A stretch of DNA of 64,000 bases. It comes from Burkholderiales bacterium UBA2459 (GTDB lineage Bacteria > Pseudomonadota > Gammaproteobacteria > Burkholderiales > Burkholderiaceae_E). Position numbers and translations under genes: made by a program. How positions within the stretch are numbered: position 1 is the first letter of the stretch; each line of letters starts with the position of its first letter. This document shows positions 18,657-28,249 of the stretch, in pieces. Under the pieces are notes generated by a model that saw nothing but the letters and a program-made list of their open reading frames with translations, was not told the origin of the DNA and did not search any database. The stretch is from contig DDPV01000049.1 of the NCBI GenBank assembly GCA_002342365.1, forward strand, positions 1 to 64,000, written 5' to 3'.

Positions 18657-19441
18657 TTCGGCTTTCGGTGATCATCATCACGCTGAACGAGGCGCACGCC
18701 ATCGAGCGCTGCCTTGCTTCGCTTCCCGAGCACGATGAACTGATTGTGCTCGATTCTGGATCGACCGACGGCACGCAATCGATTTGCGAGCGCTACGGAG
18801 CGAAAGTCGTGCAAACCGATTGGCCGGGTTTCGGTCCTCAGAAGAATCGAGCCCTCGATCTCGCAAAGGGCTTATGGGTGCTGTCGGTGGATGCCGATGA
18901 ACATTTTGATCCGGTCCTTAGGGCGGCGGTGCATGCCTGTGTGAACACGCCAGATAGCCATAGCGCCAATCAGCTTGATGCTGCGATCGTCGCTTTTCAG
19001 TTTCGCAGGCGTTCGAGTTTTGCCGGTCAGTACATGCGATTTGGCGACTGGGGCCGCGATAAGGTGCTGCGGCTTTTTCGTCGCGGCAGCGCGCGATTTT
19101 CATCGCTGGCTGTGCACGAGTCTTTGCAGGTTCAGGGTCAAACAGCGCTCTTGCCCGGGTTTTTGCTGCATGAATCGATTCGAGACTGGCACGATGCAAT
19201 GGAGAAGGCAAGCCTGTATGCCCGCCTTAGCGTGGATCGTATGCGTGCGCGCGGCCCGGTAGGCGCAGTGCATGGCTTATTGCATGGCTTGTGGACCTTC
19301 ATCCGCGGCTTCGTGATCAGGCTTGGGTGTTTTGATGGTTATAACGGTTTACGACTGGCCCTGGCAAATGCCTGGGGAACTTACCTGCGCTATCGCCTGG
19401 CGGCAGTGCCGAATTCGATGCAATCCAACCTGGAGAAATGA
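18653..19441 (+). CDS. Family 2 glycosyltransferase, LPS core type (WaaE/KdtX-like)
   Basis: GT-A fold glycosyltransferase of 262 residues. It begins SVIIITLNEAHAIERCLAS, then LDSGSTDGTQSICERYG and LSVDADEHF, where the last Asp pair is the metal-binding DXD-like motif. The whole shape (WPGFGPQKNRAL, and the FQFRRRSSFAG region) is that of WaaE/KdtX, which adds glucose to the inner-core heptose. The start is TTG at 18653 inside TTGA, overlapping the ligase stop. The end overlaps the AhpD-like gene (ATGA). Confidence 0.85.
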   Translation: MIRLSVIIITLNEAHAIERCLASLPEHDELIVLDSGSTDGTQSICERYGAKVVQTDWPGFGPQKNRALDLAKGLWVLSVDADEHFDPVLRAAVHACVNTPDSHSANQLDAAIVAFQFRRRSSFAGQYMRFGDWGRDKVLRLFRRGSARFSSLAVHESLQVQGQTALLPGFLLHESIRDWHDAMEKASLYARLSVDRMRARGPVGAVHGLLHGLWTFIRGFVIRLGCFDGYNGLRLALANAWGTYLRYRLAAVPNSMQSNLEK

Positions 19442-20028
19442 TGATGTCTGAACGCTACCCCCTTGCTGCGCTTGAATCGGTGCCCGCCGATATCCGAGAG
19501 GCAATGCTGAAAGTGCAGGAAAAATCAGGATTTGTGCCCAACGTTTTTCTTAAACTTGCGCGCCGTCCCGCAGAGTTTCGTGCTTTTTTTGCTTATCACG
19601 ACGCCTTGATGCTCAAGGAGGGCAACCTGACAAAGGCCGAGCGCGAAATGATTGTGGTGGCGACCAGCGCAGCGAATCAATGCCTTTACTGCGTGATTGC
19701 CCACGGTGCCTTGTTGCGAATTTTTGAAAAGAAACCTCTGATTGCAGATCAAATCGCGATTAACCATCGCAAAGCTGACATCAGCCCGCGGCAGCGCACC
19801 ATCCTCGATTTTGCAATGCGGGTTGCATTTGAGTCGGACACCATCGACGACCCCGATTTTGAGATGCTTTATGAGCATGGATTGAATGACGAGGATGCCT
19901 GGGACATCGGGGCGATCGCCGCTTTTTTTGCCCTCAGCAACCGAATGGCGAATCTGTCGGGCATGATGCCCAATCCTGAGTTTTACATGCTCGGTCGTGT
20001 GCCGCGCGAGAAAGCGCAAGCGAAGTAA
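19438..20028 (+). CDS. AhpD-like peroxidase-related protein
   Basis: Alkylhydroperoxidase D-like protein (carboxymuconolactone decarboxylase fold), 196 residues. The redox motif is CLYCVIAHG near residue 82, giving the Cys-x2-Cys and downstream His typical of AhpD. It belongs to the uncharacterised peroxidase-related subfamily. Three ATG codons in a row begin the gene. It is coupled to the glycosyltransferase by a four-base overlap but has no obvious link to LPS; it ends nine bases before the convergent rng gene. Confidence 0.87.
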   Translation: MMMSERYPLAALESVPADIREAMLKVQEKSGFVPNVFLKLARRPAEFRAFFAYHDALMLKEGNLTKAEREMIVVATSAANQCLYCVIAHGALLRIFEKKPLIADQIAINHRKADISPRQRTILDFAMRVAFESDTIDDPDFEMLYEHGLNDEDAWDIGAIAAFFALSNRMANLSGMMPNPEFYMLGRVPREKAQAK

Positions 20029-20037
20029 AAGGCAGGC

Positions 20038-21522
20038 TTAGTTCAGCACAATGTCGTACTGTTCCTGACTGTAGCTTGCCTCCACGGCAAGCGACAGCGG
20101 CTTTCCGATGTCTTCAGTCAGACTCGCAAGGCTTGCCGATTCTTCATCGAGAAAGAGATCGATAACCAGAGGGCTTGCGATGATTCGAAAGCCTTGCGGA
20201 TCGAATTGACCAGCCTCGCGCCGGATTTCGCGCAGGATTTCATAACAGATGCTTCTTGCGGTTTTTACTTCGCCTTTGCCTTCACACAGCGGGCAGGCTT
20301 CACGAAGAACGTGTGCGAGCGACTCGCGTGTGCGCTTGCGGGTCATTTCAACCAGGCCCAGACCGGTGAAGCCCAGCACGGAGCTTCGGGTGCGGTCGGC
20401 AGCCAGCGCTTTTCGCAACTCCTGTAACACCGCCTCGCGATGATGTTGATGTTGCATATCGATAAAATCGATCACGATAATCCCGCCAAGGTTGCGCAAG
20501 CGCAGCTGTCTTGCGATCGTATGGGCAGCCTCCATGTTGGTCTTGAAGACGGTGTCATCAAAATTTTTGCCGCCCACATAACCGCCTGTGTTGATATCGA
20601 TGGTGGTTAAGGCTTCCGTTTGATCAATGATCAAATAGCCGCCCGACTTGAGGTCAACCCGGCGGGCAAGCGCGCGCTCAATTTCTGCCTCAATCCCGTA
20701 TAAATCAAAGATCGGACGATCGCCGCGGTACATCCGAATCTTTGCTTCCACAGCGGGCATGTAAGCGCGCGCAAAGCGGATCAGGTGCTCGAGTTCGCTG
20801 GCTTGATCAACCCGCACGCTTGCGGTGGCCTCAGCCACCATGTCGCGCAAACAGCGCTCGCTCAGGCTCAACTCCTGGTAGAGCAGCGAGCTTGCAGGCA
20901 ATTGTTGACTCAGCCGCAAAATCTCCTGCCAGCGTTGCCGTAGGTAGGCGATATCGATTGCAAGCGCAGCGTCCTCGGCCTGTTCTGCTGATGTGCGAAC
21001 AATGAATCCGCCACGTTCCTCATCCGGAATCAGTGACTGCAAGCGCTGACGTAGGCCCTCGCGCTCGTTTTCCTGATCGATGCGGCTGGAGATCCCGATA
21101 TGTTTTGACTGCGGCAGATAAACCAGGAGTCTTCCGGCAATGCTGATTTGGGTGGAGAGCCTTGCCCCCTTGGTGCCTAGCGGATCCTTGATGACCTGAA
21201 CCAGCAAGGGTTGCCCCACAAACAAGGTCTTTTCGATGTGAATCGCACTCAGCCGCTGCTCATCCCGTTGCTCCTGACGTGCACCAAGTTGCCGGGCCTG
21301 CCAAAGATCGGCGACATGCAAAAAGGCTGCGCGTTCAAGCCCGATGTCAATGAAAGCCGATTGCATCCCGGGCAACACGCGATTGACCTTTCCCAGATAA
21401 ATGTTGCCCACCAGGCCCCGGGTGGCTGCGCGTTCGATCAACACCTCCTGGACCATGCCCTGACGGACCAGCGCCACCCGCGTTTCATAGCCGCAAGCCT
21501 GGATGAGGAGTTCTTCAAGCAT
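20038..21522 (-). CDS. rng: Ribonuclease G
   Basis: RNase E/G family endoribonuclease of 494 residues. The N-terminal S1-like domain has VGNIYLGKVNRVLPGMQSA and the catalytic DNase I-like domain TTIDINTGG and IVIDFIDMQ, with the magnesium Asp residues. The zinc-link CPLCEGKGEV is present. There is no RNase E-type scaffold tail, so it is RNase G: it matures 16S rRNA 5' ends and degrades some mRNAs. ATG at 21522 overlaps the end of maf by eight bases; the longer reading would lie within maf. It is the last gene of the eight-gene run. Confidence 0.95.
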   Translation of the reverse strand: MLEELLIQACGYETRVALVRQGMVQEVLIERAATRGLVGNIYLGKVNRVLPGMQSAFIDIGLERAAFLHVADLWQARQLGARQEQRDEQRLSAIHIEKTLFVGQPLLVQVIKDPLGTKGARLSTQISIAGRLLVYLPQSKHIGISSRIDQENEREGLRQRLQSLIPDEERGGFIVRTSAEQAEDAALAIDIAYLRQRWQEILRLSQQLPASSLLYQELSLSERCLRDMVAEATASVRVDQASELEHLIRFARAYMPAVEAKIRMYRGDRPIFDLYGIEAEIERALARRVDLKSGGYLIIDQTEALTTIDINTGGYVGGKNFDDTVFKTNMEAAHTIARQLRLRNLGGIIVIDFIDMQHQHHREAVLQELRKALAADRTRSSVLGFTGLGLVEMTRKRTRESLAHVLREACPLCEGKGEVKTARSICYEILREIRREAGQFDPQGFRIIASPLVIDLFLDEESASLASLTEDIGKPLSLAVEASYSQEQYDIVLN

Positions 21523-22117
21523 GTTTTTGGCGCAGTCCCAGAACACGGGCTGTGAGGTAAAGCGGCAAACCCATGATGCCACTTTGTGTGCCTTCGATAC
21601 GTCGCACAAAGCTGCCTGCAGCGCCCTGTATGCCGTAGGCGCCGGCTTTATCCATGGGCTCGCCGCTGGCCACATAGGCTTCGATCTCAGCCGCTTGCAG
21701 TCGTGCAAACCATACGGTTGAGACTTCGCTGCGCAGGATAATGCGACCGTTGGTTCTCACACAGGCCACCGCGGTGATCACGCGATGGCGCCGTCCCGAT
21801 AATTGCTTGAGCATGCGGCAGGCATCCTCGGCATCGATCGGTTTGCCAAAAATCTTCCCGCCCAAGGCAACGCTTGTGTCGGCAACCAGAATAGGCCGCG
21901 GCGGCAAGCCTCGCGCCTGCATGCGCGCCAGCGCCGCTGCAGCTTTGGCCAAGACCACGCGTTTGACGTAATCGCCTGGCGACTCGTGATCGATAAGCGC
22001 CTCAAGCGCTTCGGCGTCTTCATCGGCTTGCGGTAGCAGCAGTTCAACAACAACGGGCAAAAACTGTAGCAGTTCAAGTCGCCTCGGGCTTTTCGATGCA
22101 AGGTAGATCGGCAGCAC
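21515..22117 (-). CDS. maf: Maf-like nucleotide pyrophosphatase
   Basis: Maf/Ham1-type protein of 200 residues. It starts with LASKSPRRLELL, the nucleotide-binding loop. The second conserved segment, ILVADTSVALGGKIFGKP, has the catalytic Asp. The spacing and KAGAYGIQGAAG fit the YhdE branch (dTTP/UTP pyrophosphatase), which sanitises the nucleotide pool. Spacing is nine bases from rlmH and it overlaps rng by eight. Confidence 0.93.
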   Translation of the reverse strand: MLPIYLASKSPRRLELLQFLPVVVELLLPQADEDAEALEALIDHESPGDYVKRVVLAKAAAALARMQARGLPPRPILVADTSVALGGKIFGKPIDAEDACRMLKQLSGRRHRVITAVACVRTNGRIILRSEVSTVWFARLQAAEIEAYVASGEPMDKAGAYGIQGAAGSFVRRIEGTQSGIMGLPLYLTARVLGLRQKHA

Positions 22118-22126
22118 AGTCGCCCT

Positions 22127-22600
22127 TTAAGCGCGATGGTAGGGATGCTGCTGCAAAATGGACCAAGCCCGAAACAATTGCTCGGCGATGAGTACCTTGA
22201 CCAGGCCGTGGGGCAAGGTCATGGCCGAGAGTTGCAAGATGAGCTTGGCCTGATCGCGAATGCTGGCGTGCAAGCCATCGGCGCTGCCGATCACAAAGGC
22301 GGGTTCGTCGCCTTGCTCGTGCCAGCGCTGACACTGGGCCGCAAACTCGCTTGAAGTCAGCTTGCTGCCGCGTTCATCGAGTGCCACCAGCAAGGCGGGG
22401 CTCGCCTGCAGCGAGGCTTGAATGCGTTGCGCCTCACGCTCTTTGCACTGCTCGGCTGAGGCATGGTTCGCACGGGGTTCAGCGCGAAGTTCCCGCCATT
22501 GAATCTGCCAGTCTTTGGGCAGGCGCGAGGCGTAGTGTGTGCAGGCTTGCTCAATCCATGAGGGAGGCTTATGGCCAACAGAAAGCACAAGACTTCGCAT
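22127..22600 (-). CDS. rlmH: 23S rRNA (pseudouridine1915-N3)-methyltransferase
   Basis: SPOUT methyltransferase of 157 residues, the standard RlmH size. SAM-binding trefoil-knot features are FVIGSADGL near residue 102 and the C-terminal TLPHGLVKVLIAEQLFRAW and HPYHR. It methylates the pseudouridine in helix 69 of 23S rRNA on the assembled ribosome. It begins nine bases after rsfS and ends nine bases before maf. Confidence 0.96.
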   Translation of the reverse strand: MRSLVLSVGHKPPSWIEQACTHYASRLPKDWQIQWRELRAEPRANHASAEQCKEREAQRIQASLQASPALLVALDERGSKLTSSEFAAQCQRWHEQGDEPAFVIGSADGLHASIRDQAKLILQLSAMTLPHGLVKVLIAEQLFRAWSILQQHPYHRA

Positions 22601-22609
22601 GCATGCGCT

Positions 22610-22990
22610 TTACAGCGGGGTCTTTGCGGCGCTGCGCACGCTGGCTGCGCCAAGCTTCATGCGCACCGGCCTCTCGCCCCAGAGTTCTTCGAGCCGGTAG
22701 TAGCTGCGTATGGCCGGTTGCATGATGTGAACCACCGCATCACCCGCATCAACCAGCACCCACTCGCCCGTGGCCTCACCCTCGATCGCCAGAATCTCAC
22801 CGCCGGCTGCTTTGACCTGTTGGGCAACCCGCCAGGCGAGCGCTTTGGTTTGGCGGTTTGATGTACCGCTTGCAATGATCACCCGGTCAAATAGGTCACT
22901 CTGAGCGCCGGTGTTATACACCTTGATATCTTGTGCCTTGACATCTTCAAGCGCATCCACGATGATCCGCTGAAGTTTTCTTATATCCAT
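22610..22990 (-). CDS. rsfS: Ribosome silencing factor
   Basis: RsfS/Iojap family protein of 126 residues. The fold is visible in VDALEDVKAQDIKVYN, ASGTSNRQTKALA and GEWVLVDAGDAVVHIM. It binds ribosomal protein uL14 and blocks 30S-50S joining when nutrients are short. It is nine bases downstream of nadD, an order common in bacteria. Confidence 0.96.
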   Translation of the reverse strand: MDIRKLQRIIVDALEDVKAQDIKVYNTGAQSDLFDRVIIASGTSNRQTKALAWRVAQQVKAAGGEILAIEGEATGEWVLVDAGDAVVHIMQPAIRSYYRLEELWGERPVRMKLGAASVRSAAKTPL

Positions 22991-22999
22991 ATCGTTCCT

Positions 23000-23779
23000 T
23001 CAATTAGATCTTTTAGGATCCTGGTTGCTTGCTTCGGGTATCGGTCCGTAGAGCCGATGTTCTTCAATATAGTCCAATAAAGCTTTGCCAAGGAAACGCT
23101 CAAGCGTTGCCCATTCAGTACCCGTTGTGGCACGGCCTTGCGTTTGCGCCAGCCATAGCGCAAGCTCCTGACGAAGCAGCGTTGAAGAAATCGGTACCGG
23201 CGACATCGAAAAAAACACAATATGGCCCTGCTTGCTCGACGGCAAACTATCACGCCCATAACGCCTCACGAGCTCATCAACCGGCTCTGGCAAATCCCGC
23301 AGTCCGAAGCCCGGCCGGGTTGTGACCGCAAGATGCACATAATCGAGCAAGGCGTCGTACGACTTCCAACTTGCCAGGTTGCGAAGCTGGTCGGCACCAA
23401 GAATCAGCACGCGTCGCTCATGCGGGTATTGCAGGGCAAGTTCGCGCACCGTATCGATGCTGAAGGTTGCCTGCTTGGTCTTTTCAAAGCGCTCGATTTC
23501 GCGGGTATCGATGGTAAAAACTGAGCGATCGACGCGAGGAATCAGGTGTTCAAGCATCGCGACGCGTTGCGCAGCCGAGGGTTGACGCAGTGGACTGCTT
23601 GCTCGCGTGGCCTGCTTTTGCCAGGACTGTCCGGTGGGCAGAAAGCTGAGCCGGTCGAGTCCGAGTGCAAGCTTTGCGGCATGTGCCAGGGCGAGGTGGC
23701 CCAGGTGCGGTGGATCGAAGCTGCCGCCAAGCCAGGCCCAGCTTGCGACCTGAGGGTCAGCGAGGCGGGTCAGACCCAA
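23000..23779 (-). CDS. nadD: Nicotinate-nucleotide adenylyltransferase
   Basis: Nucleotidyltransferase of 259 residues making nicotinic acid adenine dinucleotide in NAD synthesis. The phosphate-binding [16 protein letters not shown] is near residue 19. The second motif is at [14 protein letters not shown]. It is longer than the usual 200-220 residues, with extra sequence at the N-terminus and C-terminus. The start overlaps the hemF stop by ten bases. Confidence 0.95.
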   Translation of the reverse strand: MGLTRLADPQVASWAWLGGSFDPPHLGHLALAHAAKLALGLDRLSFLPTGQSWQKQATRASSPLRQPSAAQRVAMLEHLIPRVDRSVFTIDTREIERFEKTKQATFSIDTVRELALQYPHERRVLILGADQLRNLASWKSYDALLDYVHLAVTTRPGFGLRDLPEPVDELVRRYGRDSLPSSKQGHIVFFSMSPVPISSTLLRQELALWLAQTQGRATTGTEWATLERFLGKALLDYIEEHRLYGPIPEASNQDPKRSN

Positions 23780-24678
23780 TTCCTTGGCTGAATCATCTGA
23801 TACAGCGCCGCTTCAGGGCTGCCCGGCTGCGGCTGCCAGTCATAACGCCATTTCACGAGCGGTGGCATTGACATCAGGATCGATTCGGTGCGTCCCTGAG
23901 ACTGCAAACCGAACAAGGTGCCACGATCAAACACCAGGTTGAATTCCACATACCGGCCGCGGCGATAAGCCTGAAAATCCCGTTCGCGCTCCCCATAGTC
24001 GTGGTGTCGCCTTCTCTCAACGATAGGCTCATAGGCCTTCAAAAAGGCATCGCCCACCGAGCGGGTGAGCGCAAAGGCCTGATCGAGATCCGGCTCGCTC
24101 AAATCGTCATAAAAAATGCCGCCGATGCCTCGCGCTTCTTGTCGATGTTTCAAGTAAAAATAGCGATCACACCAGCTTTTGAAGCGCGGATGCCAGTGCG
24201 AACCAAAAGGATCGAGCGCGTTTTTACACTGCTGGTGAAAATGTCGAGCGTCTTCTTCAAAACCGTAATAAGGCGTCAAATCCATACCCCCACCGCACCA
24301 TCCTACTGGATTGTGATTGTTTTTATCGTCATCGAAGGTTAAAAACATGCGAACGTTCATGTGTACCGTCGGGACGTAGGGGTTGAGCGGATGGAGCACA
24401 AGCGATACCCCCATCGCCTCCCAGCGCCGCCCAGCCAGTTCGGGCCGATGCGCACTTGCCGAAGGCGGAAGCCGATCGCCCATCACATGCGAAAAATTAC
24501 AGCCAGCCCGCTCAAACAACTGACCTTGCTCAAGAACCCGGGAGATTCCTCCTCCACCTTCAGGGCGCAGCCACTGATCGTGGGCGAAGACCTTGCCGTC
24601 GAGTGCTTCGAGCGCCTCAACGATGCTGGCTTGCAAAGCGACAAAATAGCGCTTGGCCTGGTCCATCATGCTTGTCAT
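23770..24678 (-). CDS. hemF: Oxygen-dependent coproporphyrinogen-III oxidase
   Basis: HemF of 302 residues, typical length. Conserved regions include [37 protein letters not shown] and the C-terminal [29 protein letters not shown]. It converts coproporphyrinogen III to protoporphyrinogen IX with oxygen, so the organism can live aerobically. It lies 42 bases after purD and overlaps nadD by ten. Confidence 0.96.
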   Translation of the reverse strand: MTSMMDQAKRYFVALQASIVEALEALDGKVFAHDQWLRPEGGGGISRVLEQGQLFERAGCNFSHVMGDRLPPSASAHRPELAGRRWEAMGVSLVLHPLNPYVPTVHMNVRMFLTFDDDKNNHNPVGWCGGGMDLTPYYGFEEDARHFHQQCKNALDPFGSHWHPRFKSWCDRYFYLKHRQEARGIGGIFYDDLSEPDLDQAFALTRSVGDAFLKAYEPIVERRRHHDYGERERDFQAYRRGRYVEFNLVFDRGTLFGLQSQGRTESILMSMPPLVKWRYDWQPQPGSPEAALYQMIQPRNWV

Positions 24679-24720
24679 GACCGATGCATCCTCGGGGTGG
24701 GTCTGAGGCAGGTCAACGCT

Positions 24721-26052
24721 CTAAATACCCGAACCGTTGTTGCGGCGAGCTCGCCAGGCGATGTCCTTGCGATACTGCGAGCCTTCGAGTTGGATCTGTT
24801 CGATGCTCTCATAGGCTTGCTGCTGGGCAAGCTTGATGCTGTCACCCATGCCGACGGCGCAAAGCACCCGTCCGCCGCTACTGAACAGCTGACCGGCACG
24901 AATCTCGGTTCCACCCTGAAAGACCAATCGCTCCGGCGCGGTGAAGTGATCCTGATCGCTTGACTGTCCAAGGCATGCCGCTGCGCCTTTGTTTTTTAAA
25001 CCGCCAATGACATCGCCGGTCAAAGGCTGATGCGGGTAGCCCCTGGCTGCCAGGACCACACCGACGGCGTGCCGACGGTCCCACTGCGCTTCGATTTGAT
25101 TGAGTTTTCCGGCCAGCGCGGCTTCTATCAAATCGACCAAATCGCTTTTCAGGCGCGCCATCAGCGGCTGCGTCTCGGGGTCGCCGAGCCGGCAATTGAA
25201 CTCGAGAACGCGCACGCTTTTATTTGCGTCGATCATCAAGCCTGCATACAGAAAGCCAAGGTAGGGGCGGCCTTCGGCAGCCATGCCTCTGACTGCGCGA
25301 TTCATCACCTCCCGCATCACAAAAGCGTGGATTGCGGGTGTGACCACGGGCGCAGGCGAGTAGGCTCCCATGCCACCGGTATTCGGGCCGGTATCGCCAT
25401 CGCCAAGCCGTTTATGGTCCTGGCTTGAGGCCAGCGCAAGCACATGCTCGCCATCGACCATCGCAATAAAGCTTGCTTCTTCGCCCTCCAAAAAGGCTTC
25501 AATCACCACGCGGGCGCCGGCCTCGCCAAAACTTTGGTCTTTCAGCATCCAGTCGATAGCCTGATGGGCCTCGTCAAGCGACTGCGCAACAACCACACCC
25601 TTGCCGGCTGCGAGTCCGTCGGCCTTGATCACGATCGGTGCGCCGCGAGCATCCACATAGCGATGCGCCGCTTCGGCGTCCGTAAAGCTCTGGTACTCAG
25701 CCGTCGGGATGCCATGGCGTTTCATGAATTGCTTGGCAAAGTCTTTGGACGATTCCAGTTGGGCTGCGCTTTGTTTCGGGCCGAAAATCGCCAGCTTTCG
25801 CGCTTGAAAGTAGTCCACGATGCCAGCTGCAAGCGGTGCCTCGGGACCGACCACGGTGAAACGGATGCCTTCGCGCTGCGCAAAGTCAGCAAGGCTCAGG
25901 TGGTCGCTGATCGCAAGGTTTTGGAGCTTGGGTTCGTGGGCGGTTCCGCCATTGCCTGGCGCCACGTAAACCTGGGTGACTTTGCCTGACTGCGCGAGCT
26001 TCCAGGCAATCGCGTGTTCGCGCCCGCCCGAGCCGATGACAAGCAGCTTCAT
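24721..26052 (-). CDS. purD: Phosphoribosylamine-glycine ligase
   Basis: GARS of 443 residues, ATP-grasp fold, second step of purine synthesis. The N-terminal [16 protein letters not shown], then [21 protein letters not shown] and [14 protein letters not shown] are the diagnostic segments. It overlaps the yebC stop by four bases (ATGA). Confidence 0.97.
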   Translation of the reverse strand: MKLLVIGSGGREHAIAWKLAQSGKVTQVYVAPGNGGTAHEPKLQNLAISDHLSLADFAQREGIRFTVVGPEAPLAAGIVDYFQARKLAIFGPKQSAAQLESSKDFAKQFMKRHGIPTAEYQSFTDAEAAHRYVDARGAPIVIKADGLAAGKGVVVAQSLDEAHQAIDWMLKDQSFGEAGARVVIEAFLEGEEASFIAMVDGEHVLALASSQDHKRLGDGDTGPNTGGMGAYSPAPVVTPAIHAFVMREVMNRAVRGMAAEGRPYLGFLYAGLMIDANKSVRVLEFNCRLGDPETQPLMARLKSDLVDLIEAALAGKLNQIEAQWDRRHAVGVVLAARGYPHQPLTGDVIGGLKNKGAAACLGQSSDQDHFTAPERLVFQGGTEIRAGQLFSSGGRVLCAVGMGDSIKLAQQQAYESIEQIQLEGSQYRKDIAWRARRNNGSGI

Positions 26053-26777
26053 GCCTGCTCGAAGGAGGCGTTGGTGTAGACCTCCTGAACGTCATCGAGG
26101 CCTTCCAGCGCATCCATGAGTTTTTGCATCCGCTCGGCTTCCTCGCCTTGCAGCAGGATGTCGTTATCGGGCTTCATGACAAGACCGGAAAGCTCGCTTT
26201 TCAGGCCTGCGCCTGCCAGCGCTCGACTCAGAGCGGCAAACTGTGCAGGCTCACAGATCACTTCAAGCGACTCGTCATCGCCTCGAATCACATCGTCTGC
26301 GCCGATTTCGAGCGCGACTTCCATCACCCGCTCTTCCGAGGTGCCCGGCGCGAAGATAAATTGACCGCAATGACGGAACTGAAAGGCCACCGAGCCGTCG
26401 GTGCCAAGATTGCCGCCGTGTTTTGAGAAAGCATGGCGCACCTCGGCCACGGTTCGGGTGCGGTTATCGGTCATGCAATCAACAATGATCGCAGCACCGG
26501 CAATGCCATAGCCTTCGTAACGGATTTCTTCGTAATTGGCCCCTTCAAGACCGCCTGCGCCGCGCGCAATTGCGCGTTGCACCGTGTCTTTGGGCATATT
26601 GGCTTCGGAGGCCTTGTCCATAGCCAGCCGCAGTCGTGAGTTGGTATCGCTGTCGCTGCCACCCATGCGCGCTGCGACGGTAATTTCCCGGATGAGTCGG
26701 GTGAAGAGTTTGCCGCGTTTAGCGTCTTGTCGGCCTTTGCGGTGCTGAATATTGGCCCACTTCGAATGACCGGCCAT
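26049..26777 (-). CDS. yebC: YebC/PmpR family regulator
   Basis: YebC/TACO1 family protein of 242 residues, beginning [20 protein letters not shown], the family signature. Reported roles include DNA-binding regulation and, more recently, translation of difficult proline motifs. ATG at 26777 is chosen because AAGGG stands six bases upstream and homologues start there; the longer reading adds an Arg-rich leader. It is the promoter-proximal gene of the eight-gene run. Confidence 0.96.
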   Translation of the reverse strand: MAGHSKWANIQHRKGRQDAKRGKLFTRLIREITVAARMGGSDSDTNSRLRLAMDKASEANMPKDTVQRAIARGAGGLEGANYEEIRYEGYGIAGAAIIVDCMTDNRTRTVAEVRHAFSKHGGNLGTDGSVAFQFRHCGQFIFAPGTSEERVMEVALEIGADDVIRGDDESLEVICEPAQFAALSRALAGAGLKSELSGLVMKPDNDILLQGEEAERMQKLMDALEGLDDVQEVYTNASFEQA

Positions 26778-26917
26778 GCTTGCCCTTGATCGAGAACGCC
26801 TGGTGGCGCAACGCACGGATCTTACACCGCAGCCGGTAAGTCAATCGGCCAAAGGGATGACTTTTGCCCGGTAAGCCCAAGGCTTGACGTCTCCCATCAA
26901 CAGCATCGAGGTCTCCC

Positions 26918-28249
26918 ATGTTCAGCCGCTTTCCCAGCTTTCTCTTTTTATCAATCCTCACGCTCCTGGTTGCCTTCCAACATGTCAACAGCCGCGCAAA
27001 CCCTGCCGATGCGGCAAGCGCGCTGGCGCTGGCCGCGTGTGCCATCGAGGCGCAGCCGATCGCCTTAAAGCTTGGCGAAGTCCGCGCGGTGGCGCTTTCA
27101 GCCACCCAAGAGCGGACGCGCTGGAATTCCCGGCCGGATGTGCTTACGGTGCAAGCGGGACCTCACAACATGCATCTGCTCAAAGGCGAAAAGCCAGGAC
27201 AAAGCCTTCTGAGGCTCGGATTCGATGCCGCTCAGCACGAGCAGGGAGGCCAGTGCAAAGCCTGGCAGGTTGAAGTGCAAATCGATTTAAGCCCGGCCGA
27301 AGCGCTGATCGCGCACTGGGTGTTGCAGGAAACGAAGCGTTCACCCTGGTCAGCACCCCGACCAAGCCTGAGCGCGCAGGGTTCGATCATCCTCCTTGAG
27401 GGCGAGGTTGCGCAGGCTGAAGACCGCAAGCTGCTTGAGGCCTTGCTTCAGGAGTGGCTCAAATCGCAAGCCTTGGAGGGCCTGCGCCTGATGAACTGGT
27501 TGCAGGTTCGGACGCCCGAGCAAGTGATGCTGGAGGTACGAATCGCCGAAGTTTCATCGCGTTTGCTCGATAAGCTCGGTATTGACTGGCAGCTTGGAAA
27601 AGAGCAACCAATTTCGGCGAGCTTTGGCCAATGGAGCGCGCAAGCGGGGTTCTCGCGTGGTGCAGCAGCGCTTGTTCGGCTGATGCGCGGGGCTTCGGTC
27701 CTGGGGGTTGATGCCGAGGCAATGCGCTCGCAATGGCGGCTGCTGGCGCAGCCCAATCTGATGGCACAAAGCGGCAGCGAAGCGCAGTTTTTGTCAGGTG
27801 GGAAGGTCTATATCCCGATCTCGATTCAGCAGGGTCAGGGCGATCAGCTGAGCATGAACACCCGCCTAGACGAGCGCGAATATGGGGTAAGCCTGAAATT
27901 CACGCCCAGGCTGATGAGCGACGGGCGGATTGAGCTGAGGGTGGCCCCCGAGGTTTCGGAGTTATCGCGCGAAGGCGCGGTGGTGAGCGCGGGTGAACGC
28001 ACGTCGGTGCTGCCCCTGGTGACCGTTCGTAAGGCTTCGACAACCGTGACCCTTGAGGATGGTGAAAGCTACGTGGTCGGGGGTTTGATCAACTTTGGCG
28101 ATGAGCAGTCGCGGCGGGGGCTTCCTGGACTGATCGACTGGCCCAGGCTTGGTGGCTGGCTTGCGGGAAACGATCGTCATCAACACCATAGCGAACTGGT
28201 GTTTGTGGTCACGCCGCGCCGGCTTGTTCGTGCGCAAGGGGCGGTCTGA
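26918..28249 (+). CDS. Tad-type pilus secretin, CpaC/RcpA-like
   Basis: Outer-membrane secretin of 443 residues. After an N-terminal signal-like hydrophobic segment comes the pilus-type N domain (PIALKLGEVRAVAL), a BON-like segment, and from about 200 the secretin core (EVRIAEVSSRLLDKLGIDW, FLSGGKVYIPIS, YGVSLKFTPRLMSDGRIELRVAPEVSEL, RKASTTVTLEDGESYVVGGL and SELVFVVTPRRL). This order is typical of CpaC/RcpA in Tad pilus systems. It is followed at once by cpaF-like, but cpaB, cpaE, tadB, tadC and flp are absent from the window. The start codon is preceded by GAGG. Confidence 0.9.
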   Translation: MFSRFPSFLFLSILTLLVAFQHVNSRANPADAASALALAACAIEAQPIALKLGEVRAVALSATQERTRWNSRPDVLTVQAGPHNMHLLKGEKPGQSLLRLGFDAAQHEQGGQCKAWQVEVQIDLSPAEALIAHWVLQETKRSPWSAPRPSLSAQGSIILLEGEVAQAEDRKLLEALLQEWLKSQALEGLRLMNWLQVRTPEQVMLEVRIAEVSSRLLDKLGIDWQLGKEQPISASFGQWSAQAGFSRGAAALVRLMRGASVLGVDAEAMRSQWRLLAQPNLMAQSGSEAQFLSGGKVYIPISIQQGQGDQLSMNTRLDEREYGVSLKFTPRLMSDGRIELRVAPEVSELSREGAVVSAGERTSVLPLVTVRKASTTVTLEDGESYVVGGLINFGDEQSRRGLPGLIDWPRLGGWLAGNDRHQHHSELVFVVTPRRLVRAQGAV

